Shown one piece after another: positions 33,743 through 41,631 of a stretch of DNA of 64,000 nt. The translations under genes and the position numbers were made by a program. The notes beneath the pieces are model-generated. The model was not told the origin of the DNA, ran no database searches, and worked only from the letters and a program-made list of their open reading frames with translations. How positions within the stretch are numbered: position 1 is the stretch's first letter; every line of letters begins with the position of its first letter. Source of the stretch: Streptomyces spiroverticillatus (GTDB lineage: Bacteria > Actinomycetota > Actinomycetes > Streptomycetales > Streptomycetaceae); contig BMUX01000002.1 in assembly GCA_014650415.1 (NCBI GenBank), positions 765,491-829,490 on the forward strand, written 5' to 3'.

Positions 33743-34993
33743 ATGCGACGCAGCACACGGACGGGCGGGGGCGCTCTCGCGCTGGCCGTCCTCTCGGCCC
33801 TCGCCTGTACGGCGGCCCTGCCCGCCGGTGCGCAGGCCGCCAATGCGCAGGCGGCCCCGGCCGTCGCTCCCACGGTCGAGGAGGCCCGGCTGGAGCGGGC
33901 CGCCCCGCAGGAGATCCTGCACCGCAGCGGGTTCGACGCTCTCGCGCCGCGCTTCGGGAAGGCGCTGGCCGGAGCGTCGTCGTACCGGAAGGCGCAGGAG
34001 GCCGTGGACCGGCACGGGGCGCAGCTGTGGCGGCGGGCCGTGGACCGGGTGCAGGGGCGAGGCCCGGCGGGCGGCGATCTGAGCCGGGGCGACGACCGGC
34101 CGCTGTACTGGGCGCGGCTGGCCATGACGCGCGAACTGCGCTCCTGGGCACCGGAGTTCGGGCTGTCCGGCCGGGACAGGGACCGGCTCGTGGAGCGGCT
34201 GGAGCGGACCTCGCGGGGGCAGGACAGCATCCGATTCGCCGGGAAGGGGCTGCGGCGCGTGCTGGTGACGGGCTTCGACCCGTTCACGCTGGACCGCGAC
34301 ATCCGGATCGGCAATCCGTCGGGGGCCACCGCGCTGGCGCTGGACGGCACGGTGATCCGTACCGCGGACGGGCGGCTCGCCCGTATCGAGACCGCCGTCT
34401 TCCCGGTGCGCTGGGACGACTTCGCGGACGGAGAGGTGGAGCGGGCGCTGCGCCCGCACCTGCGCGGGGTGGACCTGTTCACGACCATCAGCCAGGGGCG
34501 GCCGGGCCGCTTCGACGTGGAGCGGTTCAACGGGGCGTGGCGGGGCGGCTTCGGGGACAACCTGAACGTGGGCCGGACCGGGCCGGTCCCGGTCGCGGAC
34601 CCCGCCTCGCAGCCCCAGTGGACGCGCACGTCCCTCCCGTACAAGAGGATCGTGGAGGCGAGCACGGGCCGGTTCCCGGTGTACGACAACACCTCCGTCA
34701 CGGAGATTCCCGCAGGCCAGACCGGTCCCGTGGTGCGGCCGGACGGGCCCACGCCGGGGTCGGCGGCGCGGGCCGGGGGCGGCGGCGACTACCTGTCGAA
34801 CGAGATCGCGTACCGGGCGACGCTGCTGCGGGACCGGCTGGGGCTGAAGATCCCCGGGGGCCATCTGCACACGCCGGTGCTGGAGTTCGACAAGGCGAAC
34901 ACCACGGAGATCACCGACCCGGTGTTCGTGAAGAACCGGTCGGACATCGTGGCGCAGGTGCGGGAGGTGCTGAAGGTGGCGGCGGCGCGGTAG
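33743..34993 (+). CDS. Secreted pyroglutamyl-peptidase-I homologue, tandem paralogue, Ser at nucleophile position
   Basis: A 416-aa paralogue of the preceding gene, clearly from a tandem duplication: long shared blocks include RSGFDA, DDRPLYWARLAM, LVTGFDPFTLD, GGHLHTPVLEF. It has a Sec signal peptide ending AGAQA and no lipobox, so it should be released while its sister stays lipid-anchored. The nucleophile position is again Ser (Ser352, TCG at 34796) in a motif identical to the sister, with the Glu (FDVERFNGA) and His376 kept. The identical substitution in two diverged copies shows it is not a sequencing error. Spacing of 87 bp allows co-transcription. Confidence 0.78.
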   Translation: MRRSTRTGGGALALAVLSALACTAALPAGAQAANAQAAPAVAPTVEEARLERAAPQEILHRSGFDALAPRFGKALAGASSYRKAQEAVDRHGAQLWRRAVDRVQGRGPAGGDLSRGDDRPLYWARLAMTRELRSWAPEFGLSGRDRDRLVERLERTSRGQDSIRFAGKGLRRVLVTGFDPFTLDRDIRIGNPSGATALALDGTVIRTADGRLARIETAVFPVRWDDFADGEVERALRPHLRGVDLFTTISQGRPGRFDVERFNGAWRGGFGDNLNVGRTGPVPVADPASQPQWTRTSLPYKRIVEASTGRFPVYDNTSVTEIPAGQTGPVVRPDGPTPGSAARAGGGGDYLSNEIAYRATLLRDRLGLKIPGGHLHTPVLEFDKANTTEITDPVFVKNRSDIVAQVREVLKVAAAR

Positions 34994-35017
34994 CCCGGGG
35001 CTTCAGTGACGCGGGTC

Positions 35018-35626
35018 TCAGCGGGCCAGGCCCAAGGTCACCCCGAGTCCCACCAGCACCGAGCCGATGCCCCGGTTGAGGGCCTTCTGGCGGCGGAGCA
35101 TGGCGGCGCGCAGCCGTCCGTCCGAGAAGAAGAGGGCCACCAGCGCGAACCACCCGAAGTGCGCGGCGGACATGAACAGCCCGTACCCGGCCTGCTGCCA
35201 CAGCGCCGTGTCGGGCCCGACGACCTGCGTGAACGTCGAGACGACGAACAGGGTGGTCTTCGGGTTGAGCACATTGGTCAGGAACCCGGCCCGCATCGCC
35301 CCCAGCGGCGACAGCTCGCGCTTGCCCTCCAGGTCGACGGAGAGTTCGGCGCGGGCGAAGAAGGTGCGCAGGCCGATGTAGACGAGGTAGGCGGCGCCGA
35401 GGAGCTTGATCGCGGTGAAGAGCGCGGTCGAGGAGGCGATCAGCAGGCCGACGCCGAGCATGGTGTACGTGACGTGCACGAGGACACCGGCCGCGACACC
35501 GGCGGCCCCCAGCAGGCCGGTGGTCCGCCCGTACAGATAACTGTTGCGGACGACCATCGCGAAGTCAGCACCCGGGCTGATGACGGCGAGGACGGTGATC
35601 AGCGCGACGGCGAGAACTTCTGTCAT
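35018..35626 (-). CDS. LysE/RhtB-family amino-acid exporter
   Basis: A 202-aa membrane protein with about six hydrophobic segments. The family signature ISPGADFAMVVRNSYLYGRT lies in the first loop, and FLTNVLNPKTTLFVVSTF is the conserved central motif. Family members export lysine, homoserine, threonine or similar metabolites. ATG 35626. It is divergent from the nitrilase-family gene by 93 bp. The substrate cannot be predicted. Confidence 0.9.
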   Translation of the reverse strand: MTEVLAVALITVLAVISPGADFAMVVRNSYLYGRTTGLLGAAGVAAGVLVHVTYTMLGVGLLIASSTALFTAIKLLGAAYLVYIGLRTFFARAELSVDLEGKRELSPLGAMRAGFLTNVLNPKTTLFVVSTFTQVVGPDTALWQQAGYGLFMSAAHFGWFALVALFFSDGRLRAAMLRRQKALNRGIGSVLVGLGVTLGLAR

Positions 35627-35719
35627 GTACGTGATGCTGCCGCCGCCCGGGGTCTTGATCAACCCCTTTCCGGATACTGGAAGGCGGTACGGGAAGGCGG
35701 CCTGCGAGACTGGGTGTCC

Positions 35720-36442
35720 ATGCGCATAGCTTCTGCCCAGTTCTCCGCCCTTCCGGGTGATGTGACCGCCAACGTCGCCACCATGGCCTCCTTCGTACGG
35801 GAGGCCGCCGCGTCCGGCGCGCGGCTGACCGTCTTCGCCGAACTCACCGTCACGGGTTACGAGTTGGGGCTGCTGACCGCCTCCCCCGAGCTGTGGATGA
35901 GCGGGCCGGACGACCCCCGCCTGACCCCCGTGCGGGAAGCGTGCCGCCAGACGGGCACGGCCGCCGTCGTGAACTGCGCCTCGCAGGGGCGGCTGGTCAG
36001 CTTCGTGTACGGGACGGACGGTTCGCCCGTGACGACGTACGCGAAACGGCGCCTCTTCGAGGGCGAGCGGGAGGTCTTCGAGGCGGGCACCGCCCCCGGC
36101 CGCTTCATCCTCGACGGCGTCCGGATCGCGCTGGCCACCTGCTTCGACAACCACTTCCCCGAGCTGGCCGAGGAGGCCGTCGCGGACGGGTGCGGGCTGT
36201 GGCTGGCCAGTTCGCTGTACGGGGTCGGGGGCGGCGAGGAGGAGAGGGCGACGGTCTATCCCGGCCTCGCGAAGGGCTTCGGCTTCCCGGTGGTGCTGGC
36301 GAACCACGTGGGGCCGGCGGGGGCGTGGACGGGGTGCGGGCGCAGTGCGGTGTGGGACGCGGACGGCGGGGTGCTGGCCGAGGCCCCGGCGGACGGGCCG
36401 GGGCTGGCCGTGGCGGACGTACCGGTGATCAGGACGTCGTAG
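35720..36442 (+). CDS. Carbon-nitrogen hydrolase (nitrilase superfamily amidase)
   Basis: A 240-aa cytoplasmic C-N hydrolase. The catalytic Glu-Lys-Cys triad is complete: Glu in VFAELTVTGYE, Lys in TTYAKRRLFEGE and Cys in IALATCFDNHFPE. It cleaves non-peptide C-N bonds (amides such as omega-amides, carbamoyl compounds or polyamine derivatives). ATG 35720 opens with the typical MRIASAQFS first strand. The 3' end overlaps the convergent EI24 gene by 14 bp. Confidence 0.9.
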   Translation: MRIASAQFSALPGDVTANVATMASFVREAAASGARLTVFAELTVTGYELGLLTASPELWMSGPDDPRLTPVREACRQTGTAAVVNCASQGRLVSFVYGTDGSPVTTYAKRRLFEGEREVFEAGTAPGRFILDGVRIALATCFDNHFPELAEEAVADGCGLWLASSLYGVGGGEEERATVYPGLAKGFGFPVVLANHVGPAGAWTGCGRSAVWDADGGVLAEAPADGPGLAVADVPVIRTS

Positions 36443-37229
36443 CGGTGCTCTGGGCGTCGTCGTCGCTGTCCTCGTCGTCGATCGAGGGCTCGTCGAGGAG
36501 GTCGCGGGCCATGAGGGTGGCACCGGCGACGGCGCCCGGCATCAGGAAGACGGCGACGAACGGCACCAGGTAGGCGAGGGTGAGCGGCACGCCGAAGCCG
36601 AGGACCATCGAGCGGTGGCTCCGCAGCAGGGCGAGGCGCTCCTTCAGCTCGATGCCGCGCCGCTGGAGGGCGACGGCGGTCAGCTCCTCGGTGAGGAAGA
36701 AGCCGGAGACGCAGAAGCCGATCACCGGGACGACCGTCTGCCCGACCACCGGAATGAACCCGCACGCGAAGAGCAGGATCCCGTAGAACAGCACCCTGAC
36801 CAGCACTCGGATGCTGTCCCGCGCCGAGATCCACAGCTCGCGCATCAGCGGCAGCCCGGACTCGGGGGCGGTGCCGTCGGGCGAGCGGGACTTGTCGACC
36901 CGCTCCGACAGCTCCTCGTAGAACGGCTGCCCGACGAGCAGCGTCACCGCGGTGAAGGTGATCACGGCGAGGAAGAGGGCGAGGGCGAAGAGGAGCACTC
37001 GCAGCACGCCCCGGAAGAGGGTCAGCCAGGTGTCGCCCCAGCCGTCGGCGAAGGGGGTGGCCCAGGCGACGAAGTCGTCCGACCAGGCGACGAGGCCGAC
37101 GAGGGCTCCGACGTACAGGACGAGCGTGACGAGACCGGGCAGCAGCCCGAGCCCGTAACTGCGTCCGTGCTGCGTCATCCAACGCTGGCCCTTGGCCAAG
37201 TACTTGAAACCCACCCCGAGATCACTCAT
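36429..37229 (-). CDS. EI24-domain (CysZ-like) membrane protein
   Basis: A 266-aa protein with four or more long hydrophobic segments and the EI24/CysZ pattern LGVGFKYLAKGQRWMTQHGR near the start, YGILLFACGFIPVVGQTVVP in the middle and FLTEELTAVALQRRGIELKE after it. CysZ of enterobacteria is linked to sulfate uptake; the actinobacterial branch is uncharacterised. The C-terminus is a long acidic tail (EPSIDDEDSDDDAQS). ATG 37229 is chosen because the upstream extension is Pro/His-rich non-coding-like sequence. Confidence 0.82.
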   Translation of the reverse strand: MSDLGVGFKYLAKGQRWMTQHGRSYGLGLLPGLVTLVLYVGALVGLVAWSDDFVAWATPFADGWGDTWLTLFRGVLRVLLFALALFLAVITFTAVTLLVGQPFYEELSERVDKSRSPDGTAPESGLPLMRELWISARDSIRVLVRVLFYGILLFACGFIPVVGQTVVPVIGFCVSGFFLTEELTAVALQRRGIELKERLALLRSHRSMVLGFGVPLTLAYLVPFVAVFLMPGAVAGATLMARDLLDEPSIDDEDSDDDAQSTATTS

Positions 37230-37318
37230 GGGGTCACTGTAGAGGTGTGCTGGTGGGAAGGGGTGCGGGGAGGGGAATCGGGATGCGGGCGGCGGGCGTT
37301 GGGCGGGAGACTGCACGC

Positions 37319-38206
37319 ATGATCCCGAACTCGAACCGGACCACGGCCCCGACCCGGACCCCTCAGGAACGGGCCCTGGCCCATGTCACCGCACTGTCGA
37401 ACGGCGGGCCCCTGGAGACGTCCCTGCGCGTGACGCTCAACTTCCACCCCGACCGGTGGGCGCGGGGCCGGCCGATCCTGGACGCGCTGGCGGCGGACGG
37501 TGTGTACCGCTCGCAGTTCGTGACGGGTACGAGCAACGGGGGCCTGACCGCACATCCGGGCGGCGACCGGTGGCGGTGGGAGAGCCGGATCTTCGCGGGG
37601 GCGTACGACGAGGCACCGGCGGAGGCCCGCCCGGTGTACGGGGCGCTGAACTTCCGCGCCGACGCGTACGGGGCCGCGCCGCGCTTCGGCTCGGCGTACT
37701 TCCGTCTGACGGCGCAGACCCTGTCCCGGACGACCTTCTGCTACCCCGACAGCCATCTGGAGCCGACGGACTTCGGGGTGGCGGACCGGATGCGGCTGGT
37801 CGAACTGGCCCTCGCGGAAGGCCGGGACGCACTGGACGACTACGTCGAGGCGCAGGTGCACGGGCCGGTCCGCCTGGCGCAGGACGTGGAGGCGCTGGTC
37901 CTGGACCCCTGCTACCGGGGCACTTCGGTCGAGTCGGCGGCGCGGCGGCTGGGCTGCGCGGTGGAGTGGCACCCCGGGTACCAGCTGGACGTGGAGGAGC
38001 TGCGCCGGCACGCGGACTACCGGGGCCCGGAGTACGTGGAGCTGGGCGCGTCGCTCGCGGTCGACGGCGTACTGCACGCCGGGCTCATCGGCGACGCCCT
38101 GCGGTCGGGCCGCCACGCCGAACAGGACCTGAAGAAGGTCTGGCACTGCCTGGCGCGCTTCGGGCGGCGGGTCCCGGCGTCCCGCCGCAGCACCCTGAGG
38201 GCCTGA
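37319..38206 (+). CDS. DUF3626 family protein
   Basis: A 295-aa protein recognised by TLNFHPDRWARGRPILDALA, YRSQFVTGTSNGGLTAHPGG, YGALNFRADAYGAAPRFGSA and CYPDSHLEPTDFG, all hallmarks of DUF3626. The family resembles ADP-ribosyl-transferase/toxin-like folds in its conserved His/Asp/Glu content, but no activity has been established to my knowledge. It has no signal peptide. ATG 37319 is the start closest to the conserved region. It is divergent from EI24 with 89 bp between starts. Confidence 0.75.
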   Translation: MIPNSNRTTAPTRTPQERALAHVTALSNGGPLETSLRVTLNFHPDRWARGRPILDALAADGVYRSQFVTGTSNGGLTAHPGGDRWRWESRIFAGAYDEAPAEARPVYGALNFRADAYGAAPRFGSAYFRLTAQTLSRTTFCYPDSHLEPTDFGVADRMRLVELALAEGRDALDDYVEAQVHGPVRLAQDVEALVLDPCYRGTSVESAARRLGCAVEWHPGYQLDVEELRRHADYRGPEYVELGASLAVDGVLHAGLIGDALRSGRHAEQDLKKVWHCLARFGRRVPASRRSTLRA

Positions 38207-38292
38207 CGGGTGTCCCGCCCGCTGCGGGAGAGGGGATGCGGGACGGCGTGGTCCGAGGGCTCAGCCCCCCCCAAGCCGGTGAGGATGCCTGA

Positions 38293-38559
38293 ATGTCTGA
38301 ATTGCTCACCGCACGGCTGCGGTTGCGGCCCCTGTGCGACGACGACCTGGACGCCCCCGCCGCACTGAACGCCGACCCGGAGGTCATGCGCTACATCGGC
38401 GACGGATCAGTGCGTACGCGCGAGGAGACCGCGGCGGGGCCGGCGCGGATGCGGGGCGAGTGGGCGGCGCGCGGGCACGGGATGTTCGCCGTGAAGGTGC
38501 CGGGGCACGGTGCGCCGGTACGGGTGTACGAGCTCACGCGGGAGGCCTACGGGGCCTGA
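38293..38559 (+). pseudogene. Internally deleted GNAT acetyltransferase remnant
   Basis: An 88-aa ORF. Residues 1-66 are the start of a RimJ/RimL-type acetyltransferase (TARLRLRPLCDDDLDAPAAL, then DPEVMRYIGDGS and REETAAG, ending in GMFAVKVPG). The last 20 residues (HGAPVRVYELTREAYGA) read like the normal C-terminal end of the same family. The core with the acetyl-CoA loop, about 80 residues, is missing, and the join is in frame. The product cannot bind acetyl-CoA and is probably inactive. Confidence 0.65.
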
Positions 38560-38596
38560 GGTCCAGGCCCCTCCTGCCTCCCGCTGCGGGCTGCGG

Positions 38597-38773
38597 CTAC
38601 TGCTTGAGCGACTCGGCGAACGCCTGCCAGGCGGTGGGGGCGAGGAGGACGAGGGGGCTGTTCGGGTCCTTGGAGTCGCGGACGGCGACCGTCGCCGGAA
38701 CGTTCAGCGCCACCTCCACGCACTCGTCGTGGGCGTCGCTGTAGCTGGACTTGCGGAAGTGCAGTTCTGGCAT
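38597..38773 (-). CDS. DUF397 protein of WhiJ-type trio, 58 aa
   Basis: MPELHFRKSSYSDAHDECVE begins a typical DUF397 domain (W/F-x-K-S-S-x-S, C-V-E-V, V-A-V-R-D-S-K-D), ending FAESLKQ. The ORF is short but the match is complete. It starts 3 bp after the XRE gene stop and is certainly co-translated with it. In Streptomyces, DUF397 proteins pair with XRE/DUF5753 regulators in whiJ-like loci that influence differentiation. Confidence 0.9.
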   Translation of the reverse strand: MPELHFRKSSYSDAHDECVEVALNVPATVAVRDSKDPNSPLVLLAPTAWQAFAESLKQ

Positions 38774-38776
38774 GGC

Positions 38777-39658
38777 TCACAGTTCTTCGTGGATGGCATT
38801 GATGAGGTCGCGGGACTTAGTCTCGCTCAAAGCCCGGGCGGCAACCCTGTCGAAGAGCTCGACGAAGTCGGCAGCACCGTCCCCGCCCTCCACCCAGAGC
38901 CTCGCGAACACCGTCTCCTGATAGACCACGTCCATGGCTCCGGCCTCCGCGAACGAGAGGATGTTGAACGCGTTGGACATGAGGGGGTGAGCTCCGGCGC
39001 TGAAGGGCATGACCTGGATCGTGATGTTGGGCTTACTGGACAGGCGGGCCAGGTTTTCGAGTTGGGCACGCATGACGACCCTACCGCCGACCACATGGCG
39101 CAGCGCCGCTTCGTGAATCACCGCCCAGAACCTCAGCGGCGGGTCTTCGTGCAACCTGCGCTGCCGCTCCAGGCGGGAGGCAACCACGGCCGCATCCTCC
39201 TCCGGCTTCGACTCACGCACTGCGTCCCGGCGTAGCGCGGACACGTAGTCGGCGGTCTGGAAAAGGCCAGGAATCAGCGCCAGTTGCCACACGCGGATGG
39301 AAGTGGCGGCGGCCTCCAGTCCGACGTACTCCCGCATCTTCGGCGACATGGGGGCGTCGGCCCACCACCCCTTGGCCTTGCGGCGCTCCCTGTCCAGCCT
39401 TGCTAGTTCCAGGAGGCCGCCCAGTCGCTCCGGCGAGTCGAGGCCGTACAGCTCACAGAGCACGCGGATGTCCGGGTCGCGCATGGGGACCCAACCGCGC
39501 TCCATCTTGGCGACCTTCGCCGTGGACGCGCTGATGGCCTTGGCGGCCTGCCCTTGGGTCAGCTCGGCCGCCAACCGCAAGTTGAGCAGTTCGCCGCCAA
39601 GTCTGCGGCCCAGCACGGTCGATACGCGATTGTCCTGGGAAACCTGATCCTCTTCCAC
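38777..39658 (-). CDS. XRE-family regulator with DUF5753 domain (WhiJ-like)
   Basis: A 293-aa DNA-binding protein. The N-terminal HTH is LGGELLNLRLAAELTQGQAA followed by KAISASTAKVAKMERGWVPM (about 20-60). The DUF5753 domain covers the rest (IRVWQLALIPGLFQTADYVS, RFWAVIHEAALRHVVGG, ITIQVMPFSAGAHPLMSNAF). This architecture equals WhiJ of S. coelicolor, a repressor of development controlled by partner proteins. GTG 39658 is the start. It is transcribed with the DUF397 gene and divergent from the HATPase gene across 186 bp with two palindromes. Confidence 0.92.
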   Translation of the reverse strand: MEEDQVSQDNRVSTVLGRRLGGELLNLRLAAELTQGQAAKAISASTAKVAKMERGWVPMRDPDIRVLCELYGLDSPERLGGLLELARLDRERRKAKGWWADAPMSPKMREYVGLEAAATSIRVWQLALIPGLFQTADYVSALRRDAVRESKPEEDAAVVASRLERQRRLHEDPPLRFWAVIHEAALRHVVGGRVVMRAQLENLARLSSKPNITIQVMPFSAGAHPLMSNAFNILSFAEAGAMDVVYQETVFARLWVEGGDGAADFVELFDRVAARALSETKSRDLINAIHEEL

Positions 39659-39722
39659 GTAGCCGATCCTCTCTCACCGAAGCGCCAGTGTGATCCCGAA
39701 TCAGTCGAACGAACAATCGCTC

Positions 39723-39738
39723 GGGGAGATTTCTCCCC
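39723..39738. promoter_or_regulatory. Perfect 16-bp palindrome GGGGAGATTTCTCCCC
   Basis: Arms of 7 bp around TT, in the promoter region between the divergent XRE and HATPase genes. Position and symmetry make it a candidate binding site for the XRE regulator. Confidence 0.5.
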
Positions 39739-39758
39739 AAGCAGCTTGTATCCGTGAT

Positions 39759-39776
39759 GACGGTAACGCTACCGTC
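39759..39776. promoter_or_regulatory. Perfect inverted repeat GACGGTA-ACGC-TACCGTC
   Basis: Arms of 7 bp around a 4-bp centre, 20 bp from the other palindrome. It lies upstream of the HATPase gene and inside the likely XRE promoter. It is a second candidate operator with a different half-site. Confidence 0.5.
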
Positions 39777-39844
39777 GGTCATGAACTACTCGCGCAGCGA
39801 GGTCAGTTGGGCTTCGCATGCCCCCCACCGGGAGGTGAGTGACG

Positions 39845-40255
39845 GTGACCGAACCCGTCCTCCAGGAAGACCGGCTCGACTACACCCCCACCGCCCGCAG
39901 CATCCCCCTCGCCAGACGCCGGGTCGCCCGGCTCGTACGGGAATGGGGGCGGCCCGAGGCCGCGGGCGACGCGGCCCTGCTGGTGTCCGAGCTGGCGACC
40001 AACGCCCTGCTGCACGGCTCCGTGCAGGGACGGCTCTTCCGCGTCCACCTCACGCTCACCGCGGCCACACTCCGGATCGCGGTCACCGACGCCCGGGGCG
40101 AGCGGCTGCCCGAGGCGCGGGCCGCGGCGGACGACGAGAAGTTCGGGCGGGGGCTGGTCATCGTGTCGATGCTGGCCGCGCGGTGGGACGTCGCTCAGTT
40201 GACCGTCGGCAAGGAGGTCTGGTGCGAGCTGGACCTCAAGCCGACGGCGGCCTGA
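39845..40255 (+). CDS. RsbW-like ATP-binding protein (WhiJ-type trio partner)
   Basis: A 136-aa GHKL ATPase domain protein. The N-box is LLVSELATNALLHG, the G1 box is AVTDARGERLP and the G2 box is FGRGLVIVSMLAARW. It resembles anti-sigma factor kinases; in whiJ-like clusters such proteins sit beside the XRE and DUF397 genes. GGAGGT at 39831-39836 is 8 nt from GTG 39845 but only 2 nt from the in-frame GTG 39839, so the later start is preferred. No sigma factor is encoded nearby, so the partner is unknown. Confidence 0.88.
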   Translation: MTEPVLQEDRLDYTPTARSIPLARRRVARLVREWGRPEAAGDAALLVSELATNALLHGSVQGRLFRVHLTLTAATLRIAVTDARGERLPEARAAADDEKFGRGLVIVSMLAARWDVAQLTVGKEVWCELDLKPTAA

Positions 40256-40485
40256 ACGGACGGCGGGGCCGGGCCCGGCCAGGTGGTGAAGGGCGGGCCC
40301 GGGTCGTGGGGCCGGGGTTCGGTTCCCTCAGGGGCGGGGGGCGGGTGCGGGGAGCGGGAACATGGGGGCACCGTAGGGACCCGCACTGACACGGGGCTGC
40401 GGGGGCGAATGTGGCCTGTGTGATTATTCCGTGTGCCGCCCTGGGGGGAACCGGAGCGGGGATTGAGTCGCAGCGGGGAGCAGCG

Positions 40486-41532
40486 TTGAGCAGGGGTGCG
40501 GGTACGGATGACGGGTCGTCGGTTTCCGATGAGGAGTGGGAGAGGTTTCTCCGGGACTCCGTGAACGGGGTGCCGGACGCGCCCAAGGAGCCCTCCGCGC
40601 GGGCGCGGATGGTGACGCGGCGGTTGCAGGAGCAGCCGCAGCAGGCCGTGCCGTGGCGGGCGCACACGCCGGGCAGGGCACGGCGGTTCCGGGTGTGGCA
40701 TGTGTTCGTGCTGGTGGCGGCGGTCGCGTTGCTGGTGGTGGCGTTCCTGCCCGGCTCACTCGCCGGGTGGTTCGGCGGGGACGGCCCGCAGGCCGGTGGA
40801 GGCGGTGGGCGCGGCACCGTCGAGGAGCCGTTCCGGGGGTCGCCCGCCGCGCAGTGGGAGGACGGGGTGCGCGGGATCTCCGTACCGAATGCGAAGGCCG
40901 TCGGGTGGATGAGTGCGGCGCAGGTGGAGCAGGCGCTCGACAGGACCCGGGATTTTCTCGTCGCGGCCAATCTGGATGCCGACACCCTGCGCGGGAAGCG
41001 GCCCGACAAGGCGATCGCGTCCGTCAATCCGCGGCAGGAGGACACCGCGCGTTATCTGCGGAAGGCGTTCCTCACGCCGGATGCGCAGAACGATCCGCTG
41101 TTGCTGTTCAGCCGGTTCGACCCGGAGAAGGTGCGGCTCGCCGGGGACGTGGTGAAGGTGCGGGGGCAGCTGCGGCTGCGCGAGGGGCCGCGCGGGGCTG
41201 TGGAGGTGGCGAGCGACGTCACGTACGTCTATCCCGTGCGCCGGGCGAACCCCGACAGCCGGGAGGTCGAGCGGACCATCGTCCGGCGGGAGGTCGTGGC
41301 CAGTTGGGACGACCCGGCGAAGGTGCGGACCGCGCCCGGGACCTTCTCGCTCCTGTCGTACAAGGTGGACATGACCAACGGGGGGTGCGGGGTCAATCTC
41401 ACCGGTTACTTCGCGCCCGAGTTCGGCACGCGTGCCGGGGGCGACGGGCCGGACACGGATCCGTACGACCGTCAGAAGCCGGTCACCGACGGCGGCGCGG
41501 ACGGCTCCTGCGGGAACGCGACCCGGTCGTAG
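40486..41532 (+). CDS. Conserved hypothetical membrane-anchored protein
   Basis: A 348-aa protein (TTG start). A cytoplasmic N-terminus of about 70 residues (SDEEWERFLRDSVNGVPDAP, basic RRLQEQ region) precedes one transmembrane helix (VWHVFVLVAAVALLVVAFLPGSLAGW). A Gly-rich linker and an extracytoplasmic domain of about 230 residues follow, with the blocks VPNAKAVGWMSAAQVEQALD, FLVAANLD and SLLSYKVDMTNGGCGVNLTG. The start is uncertain: GGGGAG lies 5 nt before TTG 40486, while the in-frame GTG 40411 has no ribosome site. The family recurs in Streptomyces but has no known role. Confidence 0.68.
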   Translation: MSRGAGTDDGSSVSDEEWERFLRDSVNGVPDAPKEPSARARMVTRRLQEQPQQAVPWRAHTPGRARRFRVWHVFVLVAAVALLVVAFLPGSLAGWFGGDGPQAGGGGGRGTVEEPFRGSPAAQWEDGVRGISVPNAKAVGWMSAAQVEQALDRTRDFLVAANLDADTLRGKRPDKAIASVNPRQEDTARYLRKAFLTPDAQNDPLLLFSRFDPEKVRLAGDVVKVRGQLRLREGPRGAVEVASDVTYVYPVRRANPDSREVERTIVRREVVASWDDPAKVRTAPGTFSLLSYKVDMTNGGCGVNLTGYFAPEFGTRAGGDGPDTDPYDRQKPVTDGGADGSCGNATRS

Positions 41533-41631
41533 GCGGGCCGCAAGACCCCCAATACCCCCTTGTGTCACGGGTGTTCAGCCGGTAGACCCCTGCGTACCGA
41601 TCATCCGCCCTTCCCGGAGGTACGCACATCC

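Noticed and set aside
39781..40389. Possible short leader ORF (MNYSRSEVSWAS...) upstream of the RsbW-like gene
   Set aside because: No ribosome site, it runs on into the wrong frame of the HATPase gene, and the nearby GGAGGT fits the GTG at 39845.
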